Source of the DNA: AP-15 sp963818695
Lineage (GTDB): Bacteria > Pseudomonadota > Alphaproteobacteria > ATCC43930 > CGMCC-115725
Direction of reading: 5' to 3'
NCBI GenBank assembly: GCA_963818695.1
Contig: CAWFTG010000007.1
Coordinates: 248,001-312,000, forward strand
Length of the DNA: 64,000 nt
Shown: positions 25,114 through 34,105 of the stretch, piece by piece
Position numbering within the stretch: position 1 is the stretch's first letter
Layout: each line of letters begins with the position of its first letter
Notes under the pieces: model-generated
Told to the model about the DNA's origin: nothing
Database searches by the model: none
The model's input: the letters and a program-made list of their open reading frames with translations, nothing else
Position numbers and translations under genes: made by a program

Positions 25114-26265
25114 CTACGCGCGGCCCCACAGCCGCTTCGAGGCGATCGTGGCGCCTTCGGCCATGGCACGCAGCTTCTTGAACGAGATGTCGGGGTCGAG
25201 CTTGCCGTAGCCGGCGAAGGTGCCGAAGCCGCAATCGCTGCCTGCAATGACGCGCTCGCGGCCGACGATATCGGCGAAGCGGCAAATGCGCTCGGCAACC
25301 AGCTCAGGATGCTCGACGTAATTGGTCGAAGTGTCGAGCACACCAGGCACGAGGATCTTGTCGTCGGGCAGCTTGGTCTCCCGCCACACCGTCCATTCAT
25401 GCGCATGCCGCGGATTGGCGGCTTCGACGACGAGCGCCTGAGGTTTTGCGTTGACCAGGATCGGAGCGACTTTGGCAAACGGAATGTCGTGGTCGTGCGG
25501 CCCCTCGTAATTGCCCCAGCAGATATGAATGCGCGCCCGGTCGGCCGGCACATTGCGCAAAGTGTGGTTCAGCACCTCTACGTGAACCGCCGCACGCTTC
25601 AGGAAATCGGCCTCGCTCAGATCCTGGAACGACGTGTGATGCGCCATCGCCAGATCGGGGCAGTCGAGCTGCAACACAAACCCCGCCTTGACGATCGCTT
25701 CGTATTCTTCCTGCATCGCCGCGGCGACGGCTTCGACATAAGCCTCGTGCGTCGGGTAATACCGATTGGTCTGAAACACCGGCACCAGGCCGGGCGAAGC
25801 TGCGGTCATGAACGCCTCGGCGACAGTGACCCCTTCGAGCGCCGCGCGGAGGTTGGCGAGGTCCTGCGCGAGCGGCTCGCGGTCGCGCACGGCCACCGGG
25901 CCGACGCACACGGCGCGGCGTGCGACATTCGCGCCGGTCATCCGCTCATAGGCGGCGACGAACTTCGGGTGCTCCCTGGTGTCCAACCGTGGTTTTGCTG
26001 GCTCGTGACCCGAGAACCCCGACAGACGGTCCGCGACGTAAGTCGAATAGCCCGGTTTTGACATCTCGCCGTCATTGACGACGTCGACGCCGGCCTCCGC
26101 TTGGCGACGGACAATCTCGACGACCGCCTGCCGGGTCAGGCGGTCGAGCTCGGCCTTATCGTAAGGCTCGCCCTGGTCCTTGCGCACCAGGAGTTGGCGC
26201 AGCTCGGCCGGTCGCGGCAGGCTCCCGACATGGGTCGTCAGAATGCGGTCCTGGCTGATTTTCAC
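25114..26265 (-). CDS. Cobalamin-independent methionine synthase (MetE C-terminal)-like protein
   Basis: 383 residues from GTG 26265 (RBS GAGGGGGAA). It is a stand-alone MetE catalytic barrel: TTHVGSLPRP at the start, and zinc ligands in HICWGN (His-x-Cys) and GSDCGFGT (Cys). Full MetE is about twice as long, and short members such as epoxyalkane:coenzyme M transferase act on other thiols. The preserved zinc site suggests a thiol alkyltransferase. It is encoded in a five-gene leftward block with monooxygenase and ring-cleavage genes, so a role in a degradation pathway is likelier than methionine synthesis. Confidence 0.82.
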   Translation of the reverse strand: MKISQDRILTTHVGSLPRPAELRQLLVRKDQGEPYDKAELDRLTRQAVVEIVRRQAEAGVDVVNDGEMSKPGYSTYVADRLSGFSGHEPAKPRLDTREHPKFVAAYERMTGANVARRAVCVGPVAVRDREPLAQDLANLRAALEGVTVAEAFMTAASPGLVPVFQTNRYYPTHEAYVEAVAAAMQEEYEAIVKAGFVLQLDCPDLAMAHHTSFQDLSEADFLKRAAVHVEVLNHTLRNVPADRARIHICWGNYEGPHDHDIPFAKVAPILVNAKPQALVVEAANPRHAHEWTVWRETKLPDDKILVPGVLDTSTNYVEHPELVAERICRFADIVGRERVIAGSDCGFGTFAGYGKLDPDISFKKLRAMAEGATIASKRLWGRA

Positions 26266-26281
26266 GGCGTTCCCCCTCGTT

Positions 26282-27451
26282 CTAGAACCGAATGTCCTGT
26301 GGCGGCAGCCCGAACTCGGCGCGGGCAAACACGAATGCAGCGCGCTCGGGGTTGTTGCCGGCATGCGCCCGCATCGCATGCACATCGCGCCACGCGCGTT
26401 GGATCGGGTTGTCGAGAAAAATACCGCGGCCGCCACTCGCCTCGAACAGCCAGTCGACCGCCTTGACGCTCCAATCAATAGCTTTCCCGGCGTCCCATTT
26501 GCAGCGGGCGCGCACGGTCAGCGGGATTTCTTCGCCGGCGCGGGCGAGGCGCATCATCTCGGCAAAATTGCCGAGCACGCGGTCGCGCGCGGCGCCGATC
26601 GCGGCAGCGGCTTCAGCCAAGCGGTATTGGGTGAACGGATCTTCGGCGACGCGCGACTGGTCGCGCAGATTGATGCGCTTCAGCGACTGCTCCCGAAATA
26701 CCTCGAGCGCGCCCAATGCCGCGCCAATGGCGGGAGCCGTAATGCCGTTCGCAAAGACGAGGCCAAAGGGCAGCCGGTAAAGCGGCGCGTGATTTATTGC
26801 AGTTCCCGGGTGTTTCAGATGAAACGCATCCTGGTACGAATGCGTGCGGTATTCCGGCACGAATGCGTCATCGACGACCAGGTCCTTGCTGCCTGTGGCG
26901 CACAGCCCCATGACGTGCCAATTGTCGTCGATGACGTAGTCCCTCCGCGGTAGTAGAAATACGCGCGCATCGGCCGGCTGGCCCTCCTCGGCCGGCGGAA
27001 CAATCCCGCCGAGCACGGCCCATTGGCAGAAATCGCAGCCGCTGGAGAAAGACCAGCGCCCACTGAGACGGAATCCGCCATCGGCCCGCTGCACGGTCCC
27101 GCTCGGCGCCAGCGAGGTCGAGAGCTGGACGGTAGTGTCCTCGCCCCAGACGTCCTCTTGCGCCTGCGGCGGGAAAATCGCCAGGTGCCAATTGTGGACG
27201 CCGATGACCCCGAGGATCCAGGCACTCGACCCGCATACCGCGCCGATCTCCATGACCGCCTGGTAGAATACTCCGGGATCGAGCTCGTAACCGCCATAGC
27301 GTTTCGGCTGTAACGCGCGAAAAAGACCCGCCTCCTGAAAATCCGCAAAGGTCTCGTCGGGCAACCGCCGCAACTGCTCGGCATGCGCCGTGCGTTCGCG
27401 GACTGCCGGCAGCAATGCGCGAGCACGCCCCAGATACTCTTCGGGCGTCAC
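26282..27451 (-). CDS. Flavin-dependent monooxygenase, acyl-CoA dehydrogenase fold (HsaA-like)
   Basis: 389 residues, GTG start at 27451, 6 bases after the stop of the dioxygenase gene. The fold is acyl-CoA dehydrogenase (AYxAxMEIG-type helix as FYQAVMEIGAVCGSSAWI, the middle beta domain with LSGRWSFSSGCDFCQW, and a C-terminal helical bundle with GRGIFLDNPIQRAWRD). The SGRWSFSSG core is that of two-component phenol hydroxylases such as HsaA or HpaB-like enzymes, which need a separate flavin reductase. None is adjacent. The neighbouring extradiol dioxygenase suggests that the product is a catechol. Confidence 0.82.
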   Translation of the reverse strand: MTPEEYLGRARALLPAVRERTAHAEQLRRLPDETFADFQEAGLFRALQPKRYGGYELDPGVFYQAVMEIGAVCGSSAWILGVIGVHNWHLAIFPPQAQEDVWGEDTTVQLSTSLAPSGTVQRADGGFRLSGRWSFSSGCDFCQWAVLGGIVPPAEEGQPADARVFLLPRRDYVIDDNWHVMGLCATGSKDLVVDDAFVPEYRTHSYQDAFHLKHPGTAINHAPLYRLPFGLVFANGITAPAIGAALGALEVFREQSLKRINLRDQSRVAEDPFTQYRLAEAAAAIGAARDRVLGNFAEMMRLARAGEEIPLTVRARCKWDAGKAIDWSVKAVDWLFEASGGRGIFLDNPIQRAWRDVHAMRAHAGNNPERAAFVFARAEFGLPPQDIRF

Positions 27452-27457
27452 TAAGGG

Positions 27458-28679
27458 CTAACCCAGCGGGCCTTGGAAGACCTGGTCGACATAGGTGTCG
27501 GAAAGCGGTTCCAGTGCTTCCGGCCATTGCCCGTTGACACGGCGCCGGTCGCGGGCTGGGCGCACCCGGCCATCCCAGCCGATCTGCTCCATGTAGTAAT
27601 AGAGCTGGATGCAGTGGCCGTCCGGATCGAGCGCAAAGGCCGAATAGTCGATGCCGGGGTAGAGCTCGGGAGGGATCGAATTCGATGAAAGTGACCCCGT
27701 GCTCCTTCAAAAAGGCGACCGCCTCGCGCAGTTGCGCGTAGCTGGAGACCTCCACCCCGAACGACATGCAGGTTGTTCGCTCGCTGAGGCCCAGTGTGCG
27801 CCGCAATTCTTTCGGGAAGAGCCCTACGCTGTGGTGTTCGGCGCCGCAGCGCAGGAAAACGCAGCGGCCGCCGTGGTAGACCGCCTCCTCGCTGCGCACG
27901 AAGCCGAGACGCTCGGTATAGAAATTCTCTGCACGGTCGACGTCTTCGACAAAGAGGCTGACCGGGCCGATCTTCGTGATCTTGAATGGGCGCGGCAGCA
28001 GCACGCCCTCTACGTCATAGGTCGCGCCTTGCGGCGGCGATGGGCGGTGGCCGGAGAATATGTCGATGCCCTTCTCCTGCGCCTCGGCCACCTCGGCCGC
28101 TTCCGACATTTGCGGTAGTGACGGCTTCTCGTTGAAGCCGCGGTAATACATGTCGCGCGGTTTGCTCAGCCCGTTCCAGCCGACCTGCTCGATGCCGTAG
28201 TAGAACTCGTTGGTGTGGCCGTCAGGATCGTAGACATAGACGTGCCAGTTGCTGCCCGGCATGTCGCGGCCGACGCGCTGGATGCGGACCTGCTGCTCCT
28301 CGAAATAGGTGTGAGCGTCGACAATCTCTTTGAGGCTGCCGCATTGCCAGGTGATTTGGTTGATCGTGACTTCAGGCGCGAATTTGCGGTCGGCGCGGTG
28401 GTCCATGACCCGCTTGGGGAACAGCACAAAGGCGTGATGGTCGGTCCCATAGCGCATGAAATAGCCGCGCGGGTCGCCCAGATCGGCGTCCTTAGGGAAC
28501 CATGGCGCCCGAGAGAAATCGAGTGTATCGGAGGCTGTGAAACCGAGCAGGTCGCCGTAGAATTCGCGGCCTTCGGGGAGTTTCTCGACGTTGAACCCGA
28601 AATGGCCGAGGCGGCGGATCTTGAACGGCCGCTGCAGGTAAATCCCGCCGACATTATAGCGCTGCGTCGTGACTGACAT
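27458..28679 (-). CDS. Two-domain VOC extradiol dioxygenase-like protein, frameshifted in this sequence
   Basis: Type I extradiol (VOC) enzyme with two halves, residues 10-165 and 195-350. Each has a beta-alpha-beta-beta-beta unit; GHFGFNVEKLPEGREFY and IGPVSLFVEDVDRAENFY are equivalent. Start ATG 28679 has the strong RBS AAGGAGGGAA. One extra base within 27679-27682 breaks the last 80 residues. Removing it gives FIESIPPELYPGIDYSAFAL, DPDGHCIQLYYYMEQIGW and a 406-residue protein ending at 27458. The lesion again makes GAATTC from GAATC. It probably cleaves a catechol made by the adjacent monooxygenase. Confidence 0.85.
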
Positions 28680-28710
28680 TTGCTGATTCCCTCCTTTAGC
28701 TGACCTTGGG

Positions 28711-29185
28711 CTATTTGGCCGGCTCGGCTTGCAGCTGGATGTAGTTTTCGCGACCGATCTTGCCAATCAGCTCCAGTTGCGTCTCGAGGAAATCGACGTG
28801 CTCCTCCTCGCCCTTCAGGATTGCGCTGAACAGGTCTCGGGTGACGAAGTCGCGTACACCCTCGCAATAAGGGATCGCCTCCCGCAGTTGCGGCATAGCC
28901 AACTGCTCGAGCCGCAGATCGCATTCGAGGACCTCGGGCACGGTCCTCCCGATCAGCAGCTTGTCGAAATCCAGGCGAGGTTCGCCGTCTAGGAACAGCA
29001 GGCGTTTGATCAGCAAGTCCGCATGCTTCATCTCGTCGATCGATTCCTCGTATTCATGCGCGCCGAGCCTGACGGCGCCCCAATGATCGAGCATCCGGGC
29101 ATGGAGGAAGTATTGATTGATGGCGGTCATCTCATTCCTCAAGCACGGCGTTGAGGTGCTGAATGACGGTCGCATCGCCTTGCAT
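28711..29185 (-). CDS. bfr: Bacterioferritin, frameshifted in this sequence
   Basis: Heme-containing iron-storage cage protein. Start ATG 29185 after GGGAGGT gives QGDATVIQHLNAVL. One extra base at 29141-29142 breaks the frame, which resumes as RNEMTAINQYFLHARM. Repaired, the 157-residue protein has the ferroxidase ligands Glu18, Glu51, His54 (in DEMKHAD), Glu127 and His130 (EEEHVDF), and heme-ligating Met52. This insertion (CTGAGG to CTTGAGG) is not at a GANTC site. It lies upstream of the dioxygenase gene on the same strand; no bacterioferritin-associated ferredoxin is nearby. Confidence 0.92.
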
Positions 29186-29345
29186 GATGACCTCCCTAAT
29201 CAACGCCGACGGCATCGCGAGAGGATGCAAACCCGGACGCGCCCCAATGTCAACGGCCTGGCCGAGCCGGTGGAACCCGCTTTGGCATAGGTGTAGGGTC
29301 GTCGCTCACCGGGTTTCGATGCGTGAGGCGGGAAGGAGGATCCAG

Positions 29346-30555
29346 ATGAGTCAGGCTCTCGAGGGCATTCGCGTGATCGACTTTACGCACGACCAGGCGG
29401 GCCCCTCTTGCACTCAGATGCTGGCCTGGCTCGGCGCCGATGTGATCAAGATCGAGCGCCCGCCGCACGGCGACCGGGCGCGCCGGCTGTGGAACATCGA
29501 CAACCCGGAGCTCGACAGCTTCTTCTTCCTGCTGCTCAACAGCAACAAGCGCAGCACCGTGGTCAATCTGCGGACCGAGGAGGGTAAGGAGATCGCCCGC
29601 CGCCTGATCCAAAACGCCGACATCGTCGCGGAGAACCTCGGCCCCGGCGTTATGGAACGGCTCGGGCCTCGGCTGGGAGGCCGTCAAGGCGCTCAATCCG
29701 CGGGCGATCTACGCCTCGGTCAAGGGGTTCGGCTCGTATGGACCCTATAGCGGCTTCAAATGTTTCGAGCCGGTGGCTCAGGCGACCTCCGGCGCGATGA
29801 GCGTCACCGGCGAGGCCGGCGGCCCGCCGATGGTCAACGGCGCCAATATCGGCGATTCCGGGACCGGCATGCATCTGACGATCGCCATCCTCGCGGCGCT
29901 GGTGCAGCGCGAACGCACCGGCCGCGGCCAGCTCGTCGAGGTCGCGATGCAGGAGGCGGTGCTGAACCTGACCCGGGTCAAATACACGCAGACTTTGGCG
30001 ACCGGAACGCCGCTCGAACGCAGCGGCAATCGCTCAGCGACCGGCGGCTGGTCGGATCTCTTGCGCTGCGCCGGCAGCGGGTCGAACGATTACGTCTACA
30101 TGATCATCCCACCCGACAATCCGGAGATGTTCGAGGCGATGACCGAGGTGATCGGGCGCCCGGATCTGCGCACCGACGACCGCTTCGCGACCCCGCCGGC
30201 GCGCGCCCGCAACGGCGCGGCACTTACCGCGGAAATCGAAGGCTGGACGGCGCGGCGCGACAAACGCGAGGTCATGAAGGCGTTCGCCGGACGCGGCATC
30301 GTCTGCGGCGCGGTGCTCGACACCGCCGAAGTCCTTGCCGACCCGCATCTGCGCGAGCGCGAAACGATTTTTGACCTCGATCACCCGACGCGCGGCCGTT
30401 TTTCGGTGATCGGCTGCCCGGTGCGCCTCTCGGATTTGCCGGTGGCCGCTAAGCGCGCGCCGCTAAAGGGCGAGCACACGGAGGACGTGTTGCGCAGCCT
30501 GGCCGGTTATACGCCGGAAGAAATCCGCGGGCTGCGCGAAAACAAAGTTATCTAA
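29346..30555 (+). CDS. CaiB/BaiF family (class III) CoA-transferase, frameshifted in this sequence
   Basis: Transfers CoA between carboxylic acids. ATG 29346 has an AGGAGG-type RBS. The N-terminus is family-typical (LEGIRVIDFTHDQAGP, LAWLGADVIKIERPPHGD, LNSNKRSTVVNLRTEEG). One extra G among 29664-29666 breaks the frame after MERLG. The second frame carries VKGFGSYGPYSG, EPVAQATSGAMSVTGEAGGPPM, the GDSGTGMH segment and the catalytic-region ending near 30555. Repaired length is 402, as expected. The insertion converts CGGCC to CGGGCC. The ThDP enzyme gene follows, and substrate activation for a degradation pathway is plausible. Confidence 0.92.
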
Positions 30556-30563
30556 TTCAACCA

Positions 30564-30645
30564 GTCATTCCTGAGAAAGCAGGAATCCAGGGCGGCAGGT
30601 TCCTGCGTTTTAGCTCTGGACCCCCGCTTTCGCGGGGGCGACGAC
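30564..30645. repeat. Paired REP-like palindromes
   Basis: Two hairpins in opposite orientation: ATTCCTG-AGAAAG-CAGGAAT (30567-30586) and CCCCCGC-TTTC-GCGGGGG (about 30620-30637), with GTCATTCC at the left and GGGGCGACGAC at the right edge. They lie between the CoA transferase and ThDP enzyme genes on the same strand. The unit resembles other paired palindromes in the window. Confidence 0.7.
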
Positions 30646-30666
30646 AAGACCGGGAGGGAAACAGAG

Positions 30667-32358
30667 TTGAGTGAACACGGATCGATGAATGGGGCCGAAT
30701 GGCTGGCACGAGCACTGGCCGGGGCGGGCACCACATATGTCTTCTTTGTCGAGTTGGTGCTGCGCCGCACGTTGCTGCAATTGAAGGATCTCGGGGTCAC
30801 CCCGATCCTCGCGCATTCGGAAAAAGCCGCGGCTTACATGGCAGACGGCTACGCCCGGATTGCGGGGCGGCCGGGGGTGTGCATGGCCCAGGCGGTCGGC
30901 GCCGCCAACCTCGCTTCCGGCTTGCAGGATCCTTTCCTCGGACGCAGCCCGGTAGTCGCTCTGACTGGCCGCAAGCCACCCTCGTTTCAGCATCGCAACG
31001 CCTACCAGGAAATTCCTCACGCGCCGCTCTTCGCCGCGGTGACCAAGTTTTCAACGACTGTCGACCAGACCTCGGAGCTGCCACGGCTGTTGCGCCATGC
31101 CTGGCGCGCTGCCTTGGCGGAGACGCCACGCCCGACCCATCTCGATTTTTCGGGGCATCAGGGGGATGAGATCGAGCTTGGCCAGACCGCCGAGCCGCCG
31201 GTCATCGACCCCGAGGGACGGCGTATCCCCGCGCATCGCCCCGTAGCCGATACCACCGACATCGAGCACGCCGCCGCGGCGCTGACCGCAGCCCGCCGCG
31301 TAGCGATCGTCGCCGGGGATGGGGCCGCCGCCTCACAGGCGGGGCCGGAGGTTCTCGCTCTGGCCGAGGCGCTGCAGGCGCCGGTCGCTACGACCCTCGG
31401 CGCGCGCGGTATCATCCCGACCCGGCATCGGCTCTCCGTCGGGGTCGCCGGCAGCTATTCCGCGCCGCCGGCGAACCGCATCGTGCACGGCGCCGACCTC
31501 GTGCTGTTCATCGGCTGCGATACGGGCGACCAGGTCACGTTGAACTGGACTGTGCCGCCGCCGGATACAAAGATCGTGCAGATCGACGCTGATCCCCTGG
31601 ACATCGGCCGCAGCTATCCGAACACGACGGGGCTTGTCGGTGACCCGAAAGCGACGCTGGTTCACCTCAACCAGGTTATCGGGAAACCGACACGCGATTC
31701 CGGTTTCGCCGAAGAGGCCGCGCGCATCGTCGCCGATTGGCGCGCCACGATGACCCCATTGGTCGAAAACGACAGCGCGCCGATCCGCGTCGAGCGGTTG
31801 TGCGGCGAAATCACCCGGGCATTGCCCGCCGATGCAGTCCTGGTCGCAGATACCGGCTATTCCGGGATCTGGACCGGCACGATGATCGAACTGAACGGCG
31901 TCGGGCAGACCTATCTGCGGGCGGCCGGGTCGCTCGGCTGGTCGTTTCCCGCTTCGCTCGGCGCCAAATGCGCGGCCGGGGCTCGGAAAGTCTTGTGCTT
32001 CACTGGGGATGGCGGGTTTTACTACCACCTCGCCGAACTCGAATCGGCGCGTCGGTGCGGCATCGCCGTCGCCGTCGTCGTCAACAACAATTCCGGGTTC
32101 GGTCAGAACCTGACCGGCGTGCGCCGCGTCGCCGGCAACCGGCCGGGCCGGGGAGAGGAGCTGATCCGCTTCGGACCGACCGATTTCACCGCCGTGGCGA
32201 GGAGCTTTGGCGTCCGCGGCATCCGGGTGGAGCACCCGGGCGAGATTGCCCCCGCCCTCACCGAGGCAATCGGTGCCGGTGAAACTGTCGTGGTCGATGT
32301 CGTGACCGATCTGGAACCGCGCGCGCCGGAGCCTTGGGCGCCGGGACGGAACGCGTAA
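30667..32358 (+). CDS. Thiamine diphosphate-dependent enzyme (acetolactate synthase-like)
   Basis: 563 residues with the three ThDP domains. The pyrimidine-binding part has the activating Glu in AHSEKAAAYMADGYAR (residues 46-61), a central Rossmann-like domain follows (about 200-330), and the pyrophosphate domain carries the GDG...NN motif as TGDGGFYYHLAE to VVVNNNSGFG. It starts at TTG 30667 after GGGAGGGAAA. The substrate is unknown; 2-oxoacid decarboxylase, carboligase or oxalyl-CoA decarboxylase-type activity are all possible. It is followed 12 bases later by a 112-residue protein that may be cotranscribed. Confidence 0.85.
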   Translation: MSEHGSMNGAEWLARALAGAGTTYVFFVELVLRRTLLQLKDLGVTPILAHSEKAAAYMADGYARIAGRPGVCMAQAVGAANLASGLQDPFLGRSPVVALTGRKPPSFQHRNAYQEIPHAPLFAAVTKFSTTVDQTSELPRLLRHAWRAALAETPRPTHLDFSGHQGDEIELGQTAEPPVIDPEGRRIPAHRPVADTTDIEHAAAALTAARRVAIVAGDGAAASQAGPEVLALAEALQAPVATTLGARGIIPTRHRLSVGVAGSYSAPPANRIVHGADLVLFIGCDTGDQVTLNWTVPPPDTKIVQIDADPLDIGRSYPNTTGLVGDPKATLVHLNQVIGKPTRDSGFAEEAARIVADWRATMTPLVENDSAPIRVERLCGEITRALPADAVLVADTGYSGIWTGTMIELNGVGQTYLRAAGSLGWSFPASLGAKCAAGARKVLCFTGDGGFYYHLAELESARRCGIAVAVVVNNNSGFGQNLTGVRRVAGNRPGRGEELIRFGPTDFTAVARSFGVRGIRVEHPGEIAPALTEAIGAGETVVVDVVTDLEPRAPEPWAPGRNA

Positions 32359-32370
32359 GTGGAGAACCAT

Positions 32371-32709
32371 ATGGCGAGGCGCTTGGTTATCGGCCTGTTC
32401 TATTCGAGCGGGATCGCCGAGGACGCCGTCCACCGGCTGATCACCGAAGGGGTGGCGCCGCGCGATATTGCGCATCGGGTACTGAAGGAGGTCGGTCCTA
32501 TTCCTCCTGTCCTGCAGCCCGAGCTCGCGGCATTGGAGGTCGATCCATTGGTGATCGGCAATACTCGCGAGAGCTTTGCGCGGTTCATCCGCAACGGCGA
32601 GACGGCGGTATTCGTTCGCGCGCTCGACGACGAGCAGGTCGAGTTCGCCACTGATGTCCTGAAGCTGTACCTGCCGATCGCGATCGAGGTCGTGCCGCTC
32701 GCCGAGTGA
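32371..32709 (+). CDS. Hypothetical protein (112 aa), downstream of ThDP enzyme
   Basis: Small alpha/beta protein with no recognised domain. ATG 32371 follows GGAGAACC; a GTG at 32359 in the same frame is the alternative. The opening RLVIGLFYSSGIAEDAVHRL and the closing VEFATDVLKLYLPIAIEVVPL resemble the beta-alpha-beta layout of YflT/general-stress-17M-like domains, but only weakly. The tight spacing suggests it serves the ThDP enzyme or is coexpressed with it. Confidence 0.65.
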   Translation: MARRLVIGLFYSSGIAEDAVHRLITEGVAPRDIAHRVLKEVGPIPPVLQPELAALEVDPLVIGNTRESFARFIRNGETAVFVRALDDEQVEFATDVLKLYLPIAIEVVPLAE

Positions 32710-32725
32710 AAACGGGGCTCGGCCG

Positions 32726-33859
32726 TTAATTGTCGAGGATCAAGGCCCAGCAGGTAATGGCGCTCGGTATCGTGGTCCAATAGCCGAACCGCTCATAGAT
32801 CTGTGCGGCTTTCGCACCAGCTTCCTTCTCGGTCAGCCCCGCGGAATCGATCTCGGGGTCCGAGGCGTTGCGCACCGCGAGCCAGCGCGGCGCTGACGCT
32901 CCGAGTTCCTCGATCACCATACCGAGAACCGCATCGCCCATCTCGACGGCAGCACCCATACCCTCCAGACTGAACGTATTGCTCGTATCGTCGAAGGCGA
33001 AGAAATCGGTCGTTACCACCTCTGGCACCGGAACCTGGGCGGTCGGGGTTATGAAGATGGCCGGGGGGCGCGAGGTCGGCGGCAGGTGAGCCGCGTTAGC
33101 GGAAAAGAGGTGAGCTGCGAGCGGCAAGCTCGCTGTATTAGGAACCGAACAGGCGTACGAGCTGGCATGAAACGGCTGCGCCTTAAACTTGCGTATGCAG
33201 TCGAACCGGACAGAGCGGGCGACGATCACATCGCCCAATTGGATGTCGGCGCCGATGCCGCCTGCAGTGCCTGTCGTGATCACGAGTTTCGGCTGGACCT
33301 CGGCGATGAGCTGCTGCCAAAGCTTAGCTACCGGAAGCTTGAGGCCGTCCTGGCTCATGTGCAGTTCGGATTTGAAGCACATGACGCGCTTGCCGCCGAT
33401 CATTGTGGGGAACCAGCTGCCCAATCTGTTCGCGGCCCGCGCCGGCGCGCCTTTGGCGATCAGCGGCAGAAAGTCGGTCGCAAAATTATGTGCATAGTCG
33501 TACCACGCCGTGCGGCTAGGAAAGCCCGGCGTTAGCGTATCGGCGAGGCACTTCGCCTCTTCCACTGTCCAGGTGACGACCAGGTAGTCGAATTGGGGGA
33601 GCGGCGCCACAATCGGGGGCGCCGCAGCGAGAGGGGCAGGGGTCGGGACGCGGCCGGCTGGCCAGGGGATCGGGTTCCGCGCGGTTCTTGTGGCAATTGC
33701 CGCGGCGGGGAGCGAGAACGGTGCGTAGCTCGCTCTATCCTCTGCATCGAACTCGATGATGTGCCTTGCAAGGTCGCCTGATGCTTTCGGAAAAGCGGAT
33801 TTCGGGCGAGACTGCATTGTTGCGCTGCCATCAGCTGCGCGCGCCGACACGGGTCGCAT
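32726..33859 (-). CDS. Nucleoside phosphorylase superfamily-like protein (377 aa)
   Basis: Start ATG 33859 has GGAGGA 7 bases upstream; the longer open frame is not used. Residues 1-95 are Pro/Ala-rich. Residues 95-377 resemble the PNP/UDP phosphorylase fold: FDYLVVTWTVEEAKCLADTL, KLVITTGTAGGIGADIQLGDVIV (the Gly-rich core after a beta strand) and a late VEMGDAVLGMVIEELG in place of the usual VEMEAAA motif. The altered second motif suggests that it may not be a conventional phosphorylase. It is divergent from the CmcJ/NvfI-type gene across 246 bases. Confidence 0.65.
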   Translation of the reverse strand: MRPVSARAADGSATMQSRPKSAFPKASGDLARHIIEFDAEDRASYAPFSLPAAAIATRTARNPIPWPAGRVPTPAPLAAAPPIVAPLPQFDYLVVTWTVEEAKCLADTLTPGFPSRTAWYDYAHNFATDFLPLIAKGAPARAANRLGSWFPTMIGGKRVMCFKSELHMSQDGLKLPVAKLWQQLIAEVQPKLVITTGTAGGIGADIQLGDVIVARSVRFDCIRKFKAQPFHASSYACSVPNTASLPLAAHLFSANAAHLPPTSRPPAIFITPTAQVPVPEVVTTDFFAFDDTSNTFSLEGMGAAVEMGDAVLGMVIEELGASAPRWLAVRNASDPEIDSAGLTEKEAGAKAAQIYERFGYWTTIPSAITCWALILDN

Positions 33860-34105
33860 GGTCGATTCCTCCGTTGCTGCGAGGCCGCTCTGATATGACA
33901 GATCAGGGGCTGCAACTGGTGTGAGTTGGTTCACACCCGCGGAGGAATTCCGTTTACCCTTTCGGCAACGGCTCGGGTGGCGCATAGGGAAAGCGTGCAA
34001 TCGTCGCACGCGTCGGGGGCGGCTCAACTCCCACCCGCTGTTGACCGTCAACATGGCTTCTCTTACGGTTCTTCCGATAGGACAATTGCAACTCCGGAGG
34101 ACAGG

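Noticed and set aside
32705..32740. AACGG...CCGTT hairpin between convergent genes as a bidirectional terminator
   Set aside because: A 5-bp stem with a 7-base loop and no proper T-run is too weak to support.
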